Below are positions 24,301-35,300 of a stretch of 64,000 bases of DNA, one piece after another. Both the position numbers and the translations under genes were made by a program. A model generated the notes under the pieces. It was not told the origin of the DNA and made no database searches. It saw nothing but the letters and a program-made list of their open reading frames with translations. How positions within the stretch are numbered: the stretch's first letter is position 1; each line of letters opens with the position of its first letter. Origin of the DNA: Sceloporus undulatus. Lineage: Eukaryota; Chordata; Lepidosauria; Squamata; Phrynosomatidae. Where the stretch lies: assembly GCF_019175285.1 (NCBI RefSeq), contig NC_056529.1, positions 1,192,397 through 1,256,396 of the forward strand, written 5' to 3'.

Positions 24301-27300
24301 CTCCCAATATTACTAACTGCCATGTTCACATTGTTTTTGATTTTCAAGCAATTTACTCTGAGGTTAAGCAGGACTGTGACTTGAGCCATTACATGGGTTT
24401 AGAAAAGGCAGAGAGTTGCAGCCATGAAGACACCAGTAGTAGCAAAAATATTATTATTCTGAATTTTTGGAAGTGAACAGAGAAAATGAATATGGTGCTG
24501 GAAGATAGCAGCAACATACTGAGGAGTGTTTGTTGCAGCTCCAGAAGTAAAGATAAAAGAGCTTTCAGCAGAAGCCCTTGCAACCCTTGGATGGAGGGAC
24601 TGACCCCCTTGGCTTGGCATGGGTTTAAGGGACTCAAGGGTCAGCCAGAGAGCGGGTTTGGGTTTGGATTCACTTGCATGCCAATTTGGTAACATCTCCA
24701 CAAGTGGAATATAAGGTGACAAGCTTTAATATTTCACCTATAAAATCTTGATGCAAGACACTTTTTAAAAGCAAAAGCCCATGTTTTTAAGGCTGTTTGG
24801 TAAATCTGTCAAAACAATGCCCAATGGTCACTACATTTATTGCTTGATACATTTATACCTTGATTGCTTAGAAACCAGCTTAGGTTTGCCAGGCAACGTG
24901 GCTTTTATTGGATCCTCTGTTAGAGAAATTGGCTAGTTAGCTAAAGATGAAGGCTTTGGTGCCTTCCAGATGTCTGGGACAATCTGTATCCTTGCTGACC
25001 TGACAGGAGACACAGTCCCAGACCCTCCAAGGGCATCAGGATGGGGAAGGTTGCTGCAGGACTCCAGGCAGGCAGACTTGGGTCCCAAATGCAGCTTTCT
25101 CCCAAAAGGCCCACTGTCTCCATGGCTAGCCATTCTGGCCTCAATTGCCAGAAATACTTCCAATACTCTTTCAAAGTTGTCCAAGTTAGCCACCCTCACA
25201 ACGCTTTGTGGCCATGAGTTCTACTGTCTGACGCGAGTTGTGCTTACCCCAGTCTGGGTAGTCTTTGTTGTTGCAATACTTTTCCCCTTCGGGGAGAGGA
25301 AAGGAGTAATGGCCACACTTGCACTTCTCCACCATCTGAGCCTGGAAGCAGGAGCGCAGGCAGGCCTGGGGACAAAGAGAGGGGTCCTGGTTGGAGACTT
25401 GTGGGGAGAGTGACATCTAGCATGCCCCAGAGAGTGGCCTTGGCCCAGGGTTCAAGTCTTGGGGCCCTGCCCTCCCTGTCCCACCATCCAGAAAGGAAGG
25501 CCAACTGAGCAACCACCATTATTACCATTATGTTTGCAGCTAGATGTTATTTGAATTGCAACAGCTTCTTATGTCTAAGCAGGGTCCGGGGTCTCAAAGA
25601 AAGGACAAGGAATCTCAGGGTGATAGTGACACCTTGGAAATAGTCTGTTTGCATATTAATGCTGTGCAGCTGGCTCTGCTGCAGAATGTTTGGAGGGTCT
25701 GCTGGTGGCCCTCTAGGGGTCCACCCAACCCACTCTTCTCCTTCTCTAACCTGACTTGGGACTCTCCCTTGGTCTCAAGGTTTGAGAAGCTCCTGGCATG
25801 GCTGCCCTATTTCTAAGCATGATTTTGGGGAGTCACTGCAACAGCAAAGAAGGGGGGTCCCAGGGAGAACTCCTGGCTGGGGGAAGTGGAAAGGGAGGAG
25901 AGCCAAAGGTGACCCACCTGCATGGAGTACATGGTTCTGTAGGGTCCCTGTGTGGGGTCCTTTCCACTGTTGTCATCATCACTGCTACCACCGCTGCCCT
26001 CTTCATTCGTACAATTGGTGCAAGGCACAGGAGGCTCTGCTCGTCCCTGTGGAAGAGGACAAAGGAGGAAAGTGGGAGGAGGAGGGAGAAACTGAGACGT
26101 TTTAAAAGCTGCTGAGAATATGGGAAGGCAGGGGGGCATTTGGAATAAGAGTTGAATTGCCTTGGTTGTGTCTCCAGCAGGCCTCACCTGAGACCAAGCT
26201 CTTTCTCTGGATGAAAAGTCCCCCTCCCCTTGATTTTAGTCAGCTCCCAAAGAGCAGGAAGCCTGTGCAAAGAGCTGCCCAGGAGCTTCAGATTTCATTC
26301 TATATCCATTCATATAACTGGGGAGATATTTACCCTCCATTCTTCCACTGTAGACTTTACAGGGTTTTACCCTGTTGACTTTCTGCAGGGGAGAAGTCAT
26401 GGTTTTCCAGGAAGAGGAGCAGCCCAGGCTACATGTAACTGAGATGCCAGAAGGTGCCACGAACCTTCATCAAATTGCATGGCTTTGGGGACTCTTTTGT
26501 CCCCAAATGGCTTGTCCTGCCTGGGTTGCCACTTTGCCATCCCTTGACCCAGGTGGATGGCAGGGAGTGACATTGGCCGCTCTGTGTGACCCAGGATGGC
26601 CCTGCCCTCAGCAAACCTACAGGCTGCAAAGGGGGAAAGGGGAGTCACCTGGAACTGGAAGACAGGATAATTCTCATACAGATTCTGGACTGGGATGCTA
26701 GAGCCGTTGGTGGTGCAGTCACTGTAAGGGTGGCCCATCCGCTGAAGCTCATCCTGGAAAGGAAGGAAAGAAGGAAGAGAAGGAGGAAGGGGCACAGTAA
26801 GTCTAAAGGCAGGGACGGATCATACAGTGGCCACTGCTCGACCTCTTCCCAACCCAGGTGGCAACTATTTGCCCTCAAATCAGGTTCTATTTCTCTCCCA
26901 CCATGCCAAAGTCCCTCCACTTCTTGCATTATATCCTAGTGCCAAAGAGAACCAGAAACTGAAATGCGGAGGAAATCCTAAAACCTCTCAGGAACTGTCG
27001 GAAAATGCAACTGCTGTGGCCTCCATCTTCCCAGAAGTAGAGCATAGTGGAGTGGGCTTTTCAAATGTAGTTTTCCCTTCTGCAAGGGTTGCCCCCTTTG
27101 CTCTTCCTGGACACACTGGCCTGAATTGCACTATTAACCCCCTACCTAAAGTAGACCTATTCAACTGATCAGCATGATCCAACCATTGACTCACTATTCT
27201 GCAATTGGATCTACTCCTGTTGAGATTCACCAACAATCAATTAACAGTTGGCCAAGAGACGGTTAACAGTTAATCAAAGGTAAACCAACAGTTAACAGTT

Positions 27301-30300
27301 AATCAATGGTAAACCAACAGTTAGTTAACCTTTGTCTTCATCTGACCAAAGGACTGGCATCGGGGTCCTGCCCAAAGGGTGTCTCTTCTCCCCGAAAGAG
27401 GTCCGTTGCCCGACTGAACCATCTCCCCTCCTGTGCCCACCCATGGCTTGAGGGCCCCCACGTACCACCATGACGCCAATGGAGGTCTCTGTGCCAGACA
27501 TGGCATAAATGCCCTGGTCCTTCAGGAAGGGGAAGCTCCTCTGTTCGTGGAGCATGAGCCGGGCCCCGGCCGTAGTGGTCAGGAAGGGGATGTAGTCCTT
27601 TTGGCTGGTGTCCAGGATGAGCTTCAGCCCTGAGGGAGAAAAGAGGCCCACCTGTCAAGATGCCATGCCAGCGAGGAAGAGGCAAAGCAAACCCCGGGAC
27701 AGCTCCTCTGCTCTTTTCCCCTCACCCTCTTTTTGGCATCTCCATGCTTCCAGTCCTTTTGGGGTACTTACCAAACTCTGCCCCAGGATTGGAGGAGATG
27801 AGCGGGTTTTCATCCATGCCCCAGTTGAAGATGTAGCAGTTGCCATGGTCTGGGTGGTAGAGGTGGGTGAAGTTTCTGGAAGAGGCCGATGGAAGGGGAA
27901 AGGGTCACCCGGAGAGGGAAGGAGAAGGCAGGAGGGGCCCCAGGAAGCCCCCAAAGGTTGGCAGGGCTCCTGGGTAGCTCTGAGAAGAGGCCAGCCTGGC
28001 ACCTTCCTGGCTCGGCTCATTTGACGCTTCCTTATTTGCTTTGGGGCCTGGCAAACAGAACTTGAGAAGGATGGTGACAGAAGAAGGTGGTTGCAATAAA
28101 GGCCAAAACGTCAAATTTGCAAACAGGAGAGTTGGAAAAAATGGTGTTGGGCTTCTTCCCCTTGGGGAGGGCAGGGGAGGCTCTCACCCAAGTGTTCTAT
28201 CAAAGAAGAATGTCAGGTATGGCAAAAACGAACCAGGAAGTCACGGGAGAGTGGGCAGCAATAGGGGCAAGGAGAATGCAGCAGCCTCCGCCAGCTCCAG
28301 TTTGTAGAATTGCAATGTGATTTTAAGAAGTCAAGGGAAGGAAACACTCCACGTTATTCCCCATTTCTCAAACCTCTTCTGATCTCATGCCCTGGGAGAT
28401 GGGACTTTTACAGCTCTCTTTTGTGTAGAAATGTGCATCTGTCTACTTGACGGAGGCAAGGGCTGGCATGGCCCCAATCCTCCCCAAAAGGCACAAAGGT
28501 GGTCCCTGCTTCCCACCGGAGCCACCCAAGGCTCACCAGAACAGCAGAAAGGTCCAGAACTTCTGCAGTTCCAGAAATTTGGCAGCTCCCCAGGAGGCGA
28601 CGGGCCAAGTGCCAAGCCCGGGTCACTGCTTAGCTTGGAGCTGTGATAACGAATCTGTTCCCAGTTTCATTAAATAAGCCAGTGTTTGCTGATGGATAGT
28701 CCGGTGCTGCAGAGGGGACACCGGGTGAGTCAGCAAGCAGCCGCAGGAGCCCAGCAAAGGGGAAAGGTTCAGCCTGCGCAGCCACGAAGACAAGCAGGGA
28801 ACGTGGCTACACAGAGCTCTTCTGCAGGCAATGGCATTCAGCATTGACAGTACAGGCAGGTGGGGACTATCCCAGATTTTAGGGGGGAAACCTGAGACTG
28901 GCTCTTGGAGATGTGCTAAGCAGCACAGACTAGCCATCAGCCGCATCAGCACAGGGGTTGCCATTCAAATTTAAAAACAACAACTCACAAGTCTAACAGA
29001 TGTGGAAAATGTGTATACACCCCATTTTCAATGCCATGCCTTTGCAAAGTCCTGGCAGGGACTTTGCAATGCTTACTCTTTGTACAGAATTCCTTTTCAC
29101 AGAATGCCTTTATGCACCTTATAACCCAGTTAGTACGCTGAATTCCTTCCCCGCTCATTTTACTAGGCTCACCTCGGCCTGAGAGTGTAACACTATATTT
29201 ATCTTTTATTGGGATGTTTGATATGAATGCCTGTGCCCAAAGACGACTTCTGCATAAGCTGAAACGCCAGACCTTTGGAGGAAGAGGCTTCAGATTCTCA
29301 GTGTCTGGGATTTAAGGTCTCCTTTAATCCGATTCTGGGATGCCAAAGGTTATTCTTCAGAGTGTAATCCATCCCAAACCAAGAGGCTGGGCTGGGTTGG
29401 GCCAGGAATTTAATTAAACCAAACCCAAAATGAAACTATCAGTGCTAGACAGAAAAGGGCGGAGAAGGGGAAAGGGGCAAAAGAAGCCTGGCATGGATCC
29501 TGCGTCCATCTGCAGCGCCACTTTTGCACAGCCCCAACACTGAGACTTAATTGGGGCCCTTGAGATCTCTGCAGATTTTATGCCCATCAGAGCTTGGACT
29601 TGCGGCCATGGATTCTGTAGATCCAGGTGTACATATTTCTTGTTGCATATTTATATTTCCCGCTAAATTTCTATTCACGCCAGGAAATGCACATAATGCC
29701 TATCATAATTATGTATATTGGAAAAGGGAAAAAAAAGATATGGACAGTGCAGGGATGGAATGAAATTCTGTAAACTTAGCTATTTCCATGAGAGTAGCAT
29801 TTTCACAGCTTCTGAGACCTGTTGCAAGAATAGCATGCTCCTTGCCTCAAGCATTTGCATATTTGCACTGATGTTTCAAAGAATGCTCACAAACAGCTTA
29901 TATAATTTTAAATGCAAATGGCTAAAAGATGCTTAACTGAAAACAGCACACAGGAACATGCTTTAGTCAATGAGGAAACACCAGGTGAATTAGGCAAATG
30001 ATGCCAATATATATTTTATGGGAGAAAAAAAAAATCAAAATAAATGTGCACAAATTTCTGTGTTGGACAAAAACACAAAATGCTTTTAATCTATTTAAAT
30101 TACTCTAACTGTTCTAAATTGTTCTACGCTGTTTAAATTGATTTGGTTGTACATTGCCCTGAGATCCTTGGATATAGGACAGGACAGAAATCTTTTATAA
30201 AATGAAAATAGATGATTTAATTCTTGATGCCAAAAATGAAATGAGGGAGGCTAGAAAATGTTTGGGCACAATGAAAATGGTTGGATGTGTAAAATAAAAG

Positions 30301-31618
30301 CAAACACACACACACACACAAAATCTGTCTCTGAATTGGGTCTCCTCCTTCCAGTCTTTTCTGTAGCTTGGCCCTTTGTGGCAAACATGAACCTGAGCCC
30401 CACCTGCTCACCTGTAACTGCAGGGCTCAGCCCCATAGAGGCAGGCCAGGATCATGTCCTCTGCCTGGTAGCCCATCTCGATCCTCTTCTGAACTGGCAC
30501 GCGAGACAAGATGCTTGTGGCCTGCAGGACGTACCACTCGCTCACAGCTTGGGCGGCGCTGGTGAAGTTGCGGTAGGTGCAGCTGGAGCCATTGTTGGTG
30601 CACTGCGGGAAAGCGGGGAGACCGGTGAAGGTAAGGGGGCACTGGGTTGGGATGGGGCCCCATAGCTCAGGCAAACGCACACCTCCAGGGTCAGCCCTAG
30701 GGGCAGGGTGGCCAGATCTTGGGGCTCAGCTTTCTAGTCATCAGTGGGAGAAGAATACAGACACACACACAATATGTAGTCAAGGGTTGACTAATGGCAA
30801 CCCTAAGGCAACCCTATTACAGTTATGGGGCAGAGAGTGTGTGACTTGCCCAAAGTTCATAATTTCAGGGCCTGGGACACTTCTGACTGGGTGTCCCTTC
30901 CTTGGAGGGGGGGGAGCAGATAGCCGAAAAGCAAGTGCTGAAGACAAGGCAGGATGTGGGTGGTGGTGGTAGGAGAACAAGCAATTGCATACACACACAC
31001 ATACACACATGAATACACACACTGTTGCGAGCATTGTCTATAGATGCCTATGAGGAAGCAAACTGCCCCAGTCTTTGCCCCCCCCCCCCCCCCCACAAAG
31101 GGGGCACCCACTCACCAGTTTGAGTGCCAGCTTGTAATTCCTCCCTTCTGGGTTGGCAAAAGAGGAGGAGTTCTGGTAGGGCCCCCCCAGCCCAAGGGCG
31201 CCTTCCCCAAGGATGTCGCGGACAACTGGGTTAGCGGCGTCGCTCTCGTCGATCACCACCAAGGGGATCTGGTCCCACAGGCGCAGGTTGAGGGTCTCTG
31301 TGTGGCTGCTGTTGGCCCCGGGGCCTATTGCGGCTACCTCGTCCTCCCCATCGGACTGAAGGATGCGTATCAGGGCAGCCTCGATGAGGGCATCCACATC
31401 CTTCAGGTAGGGCTTCACCTTGGAGTACCTGGAAGGCCAAAGGAGGGGATCAGGGGCCTGGCAAAGGCATGTGGGTCCCCAGAGGGAAGAGCCGCATGGC
31501 AGGCACCCTCTGCATATATCTTCACACATACTCATACACCTGTTTGAGGGGAGAAAGGGTTAGGGCTAGGGTTAGGGTTAGCCCAGGAAGCATCTTGGAT
31601 GCTCACAGGGGCTGCAAC

Positions 31619-31652
<34 letters not shown>

Positions 31653-32375
31653 AGTGTTGCATACATCTTCACATGAGGCGGTGCTTCACTACACATCCCC
31701 CAAGTAGAACAGAAATATTGCATATAACTAAGGCCATTGTCCAATATGCCATATGCAGCTGCAGTGTGCAAGTGCAATATGCAAATGTCCAAGTGCAATG
31801 TACACAGTGCACAACTTCAATATGCAACTACTGTACAAAACTGCATGGTTAGATTTTAGCTGATTTTCTGTGACCTGCCTTGGGACCCACTCTGGGGGAA
31901 AGGGGGCATATAAATAACAGCAGAACATGTCTGTTGAGCTTGGGCAAATAGGTTGCCTTGCTTGCATAGGGACACTCATGCCTGCATTTGTTGGTTGGGT
32001 GGCAGCCCAAGTATGACGGCTTGCAATGGCGTTTGGGCCCCAAACCCAGAACATGGCAACTCACCGGAGCGGGCTGGCGTTGCAGATGGTGACGGCCGGG
32101 AAAGTCATGGTCTTGAAGCCAATGGCCAGAGAGGCCGTGACATTGTAGGAGAGGTAGGTGTTGATGAGGATGCCCCACTGCCAGAAGACCAGGGAGGCAA
32201 AGAGGAGGGTCAGGAAGAACCAGATGAGCTTCTTCTTGGGCCCCTCGCGGATTATGCGCTTTGGCCCATGCGTGTTGGTGTTGTCACAGTACCAGACCAG
32301 CAGCTCCCGGTAGCTGTAGCCAGGGCCCTTCTGGAGCCGATGGAGAGCCTTCACAAAGTACTTCTTCACCGTCAT
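21334..32375 (-). CDS. SCNN1B: SCNN1B, epithelial sodium channel beta subunit (13 coding exons)
   Basis: ENaC/degenerin channel subunit of apical epithelial membranes; with alpha and gamma it carries amiloride-sensitive Na+ uptake. Exons in coding order: 32065-32375, 31116-31428, 30412-30602, 27772-27875, 27466-27629, 26649-26753, 25918-26046, 25248-25365, 24056-24131, 23835-23892, 22618-22679, 22352-22427, 21334-21768; one frame, 2142 nt, 713 aa (670 without the 129-nt exon; human 640). The start [20 protein letters not shown] matches beta. Residues 36-37 are the HG gating motif, TM1 is about 50-70, and FPAVTICN follows at 92-99. The cysteine-rich loop is conserved (ACLRSCF, CKCGHY). TM2 carries the GGS filter ([14 protein letters not shown]). 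The tail keeps the NEDD4-2 site TPPPQYDSL. An AG directly precedes the ATG, fitting a non-coding first exon as in mammals. The oddity is an extra exon splitting the thumb-region exon, listed separately. Confidence 0.95.
22352..22427 (-). CDS. SCNN1B: SCNN1B pre-TM2 exon ([13 protein letters not shown])
   Basis: Encodes [19 protein letters not shown] plus ESAATT, the strongly conserved strand leading into the second membrane helix. Its 76-nt length equals that of the matching SCNN1G exon at 46066-46141. Acceptor cctcctgcag, donor GTATGT. Confidence 0.9.
23062..23320. mobile_element. Tigger-like palindromic MITE, copy 1
   Basis: Element of about 255 bp with terminal CAGTGGTGCCTCGGGTTACG and inverse GTATCCCGGGGTACCACTG, bounded by TA on both sides as expected for Tc1/mariner-superfamily (pogo/Tigger) insertion. 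The interior repeats TTCGTAACCCG in both orientations. No coding capacity. In SCNN1B intron 10 on the coding strand numbering used here (between the exons at 23.8 and 22.6 kb). Confidence 0.85.
25918..26046 (-). CDS. SCNN1B: SCNN1B extra exon: acidic, cysteine-containing insert in the thumb region
   Basis: 129 nt (43 codons, phase 0 to 0) with a good acceptor (cctcttccacag) and donor (CAG/gtgggt). It encodes [20 protein letters not shown] then [15 protein letters not shown] and YRTMYSMQ, about residues 397-439. YRTMYSMQ joined to ACLRSCF of the next exon is the conserved ENaC sequence (human [15 protein letters not shown]; local gamma KSYSLQ-ICLHSCF). The preceding exon (26649-26753) starts with the conserved [13 protein letters not shown] and NLYENY but ends in PVFQFQ. 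In SCNN1G, 48576-48674 covers both parts in one 99-nt exon. I infer that the ancestral beta exon was split by extra DNA (about 25939-26666). New features: two cysteines (CTNC), an NCT glycosylation sequon, and acidic DDD and EE runs. Not proven to be spliced in. Confidence 0.75.
27265..27322. repeat. Two tandem 29-bp units in an SCNN1B intron
   Basis: Units at 27265-27293 and 27294-27322 differ at one base (AACAGTTAATCAAAGG versus AACAGTTAATCAATGG, each followed by TAAACCAACAGTT). A partial unit precedes them. GTTAAC and GTTAATC elements resemble HNF1 half-sites. Confidence 0.8.
28000..30410 (-). other. SCNN1B: SCNN1B intron, largely unrecognised sequence
   Basis: Part of the long intron between the exons at 30412-30602 and 27772-27875. 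A short (CA)n lies at about 30303-30320. The rest looks unique to me, with no gene content. Confidence 0.55.
31557..31581. repeat. Telomere-like (TTAGGG) short array
   Basis: GGGTTAGGGCTAGGGTTAGGGTTAG-type run, three perfect or near-perfect hexamers with one TTAGGG-to-CTAGGG variant, in the first coding intron of SCNN1B. Confidence 0.7.
31622..31652. repeat. (CA)n microsatellite
   Basis: About 15 uninterrupted CA units in the first coding intron of SCNN1B. Confidence 0.9.
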
Positions 32376-35300
32376 CTGCGAGTCTGCTCCAGAGAGAAGA
32401 ACGGAAGAGCGAGCGGAGAATTAGATTGCCCAACAACGTTTCACAACATTTCTCCGAACCCAAACAACAACAAAAGTAGGATTCTGATGCTGTCATCATC
32501 ATCATTACCATCATCACCATAATCCCCTCACCTTATACTCAGTATCTAAGTCTTCAGTCTTTCTTATCATGCAGGGTGTATAAAAGCTTGGGAAATGCCA
32601 AACAATGAGGTTACAGGGAAGAGGTGTGTGGCCATTTGGGAAAAACTAAAGGGACGGTTTTGGCCCCAGAGCCTAAGGCTACCCACCCTGGCTACCCAAG
32701 TCCATGCTGGGGTTGCAGTTTCTGGACCATGCCATGGATGTTCAATGCTGCGTGAATGTGAGACTGGCTCAGAGCAACCTTTGGGCACCTTGCTGTCCTT
32801 CTCAGGTGTTCTGCAGGTGCCCAGATGGACAGCTGGAGAGATGGCTCTTGCAGGAAGAGGCCCAGCTGCCCTTCCTTCCTTCCTTCCTTCCTTCCTTCCT
32901 TCCTTCCTTCCTTCTGTCTGTCTGCTGGCAGCCAAGGAGACCCTCCCCAGCCGCCTTCTCTTTCCTTGGAGGCTGGAGGAAGATTCCTCAGAGCCTGCCT
33001 GGCAGGGAGAGAACTATAGGTTATGCCTCTTAAAAAAATTCCTTCGGTCTTTAAGATACCATCGGTACATTTTGTTCTGCCATAGTTTGCGTGGGTCTCG
33101 CGAGTGCTTAAAGGTACACTTTGTCCTCCTTCAGCAAGGCAAGAATGCACAGTTCTGAATCTTTCTATCCTGAGGTGGAATTTCAAAACCAAGAGAAAGA
33201 AATGAGAAATCAGGACAGTTGCTCCTGAATTTTGAGGACTAAGAAACAAAATTTGGGACGATGGGAGGCACCCCCAAAGAGAAAAGTCCTGGAGAGAAGG
33301 AACCAGGGTGAGCTTCATCCCCAGAGGTTGCCATCCCAAAGCAACACGCAAAATGCCAGCATTTGGACCTATTCAAGCCAAGGAAGGAACTGTGTCCTGC
33401 GTCCAAGTCTTGCACATCTGGATATCCTTCTTTTTTTCCCTTTTCATTCAGGGTATCTTTAGTTCTTATGCACATACTGGAAATTCAAAGCCAGATTCTT
33501 CTTATGGGAGCAGATGCTGTTTGAAATGCAAGAAGGGCAGTACTGTGTGACTCAGAAGAACCTTGCAAGGTTTTTGCCAAATGGGTGCCTGCACATGGAT
33601 ACCTGCATGCATGGATGCATACAGACACATGCCAAGGATACATTCTCAGGCTGGACTTCATCTGATAAAAGTTGAATGTACACTATAATAGCAAAGAAGC
33701 AGAAAACCCAGTTAGAGGGATCACCTGATTCTGCTGGAGGGCGAGAGTTACCCAACCCTCTTGGACGGCAAAAGCTGGCAAGCAAAAATTTCCAGCCAAG
33801 AAAATAAAGAAATGGCACGACTGGATGATGCCTTTTCACCTCCAGTAACCAATGTTATCCTGATACTGTATCGGTTTCCATTCCCCTTGCTTTTCTGGCT
33901 TTGAGTGGAAGAGCCAGGGGTGAGTTTGCATGAGATTTTGCACACTCCCTCTTGGCTGGGTTTTGAGGATTTTCTCACAGTGGGGAGAAAATTGTAAAAT
34001 TCCTCAGGGTTCCCCTCTAGAAGCAAAATCCCTGAAGAATGGCACACCTAATGCATATGTATATTCCTCAATGGTTAGACTTGCATCTTTAGTCTCAGTG
34101 GCCTTTGGCTCCAAAATCTCAGGGCCTGGGATATTCCTGCCAGGCAACCCTATTGCACCTCCAGGGTCCAGCCTCCATTGGAAGAGTGGCAAAAGGGTTT
34201 TTTTAATGCCCAGATTAAAGAGGAATGTGGTTAGGAGAAAAGGTGGGATTCTGCCTGAGGGCCATTGGGTCTAGAGAAAGAAAACCCAGAGCCACAAAGG
34301 ACCTCCCTGGCAGCCATTATTGTCTTGCAAATCCCAGGATGGGAAGGAGGAGAGCTATTTTGAAGAGTGCAATGTCTCTGGAGGCCATCTCAGCCTGGAA
34401 ACACAGCCAATCTCAGTTTTTGGGAAGCGCTCCAGAGAACACCAGCCCCCCATTGACTCCCAAGGGAAGGGGTTCCCCATCCAACTCCCCACTTCACTGT
34501 CCGCAAGCCCAAAGAAAACACCTGGCCATGACTGGCCCCCAGACCCTTAAACCAGTTCCAGTATTGATTCAGTTTACACTGAACAAGAAATGAAATAAAT
34601 AAATAAAATAAAATAAACAGAAGACCAAGGCTCCGTGAAATGAGACTCCGCAAAGCGCTTTCTGACTGAGAGACTGGATTAAGAACCCAGACAAAACTAG
34701 TACTAATAGAACAGTCATTATGTGCAATAGATCTTCAGGCTATTTTATGGTCCCAAGGCAGATGAAGCAGAGATAAAGTCCCCAGCGCTTTGTTATAAAT
34801 AATCTATTAAAGACATTTGACACATATGTGAATAAATTAAGTCCCACAAAACGGGATGTTTCACTCAGGTGCCATCCTGACAATCAGATGAATTTTCATT
34901 ATGGAAATATAATGCTTGGTATCATTCAGTCTGTCACAGCAGGAACAGGAGCTGCGGTGGGGTGCGTCCACACTACACAGTTATAGCACTTTGATACCAG
35001 TTGGGGTGGAAAGTAGACAGAGTATCTCTTGTTGGTTTGCAAACTGAACTGCCTCCAAAAAAGGGTGTCTTTGCATGGCTATCTGGTTTGTCGGGACAGG
35101 GCTTTTCCAGACCATGGGATTTCAGGGCCAAAGGAATGCCTTCGATGAAGGAGGTGGTGGTGGGGTGATCTCCATAAGCATGATAGGTTAAGCATTGGCA
35201 CAGTACGCCTTTCAAACCAAAATAATCAAGTCAAGCAAGTAGGAGAGGGAAATAATGTAGACCTGAGATTGAGGCCCAGAGAAGAAGGGCTAGTCCTTGA

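Noticed and set aside
26397-26648. Read-through of the SCNN1B exon at 26649 into its intron
   Set aside because: The frame stays open for about 80 codons but stops at 26397 without the conserved ACLRSC sequence; a normal donor at 26648 and the exon at 25918-26046 fit better.
32595-33158. 187-codon frame over the (CTTC)n microsatellite
   Set aside because: It contains a repeat-encoded Leu/Pro/Ser run and lacks conserved content.
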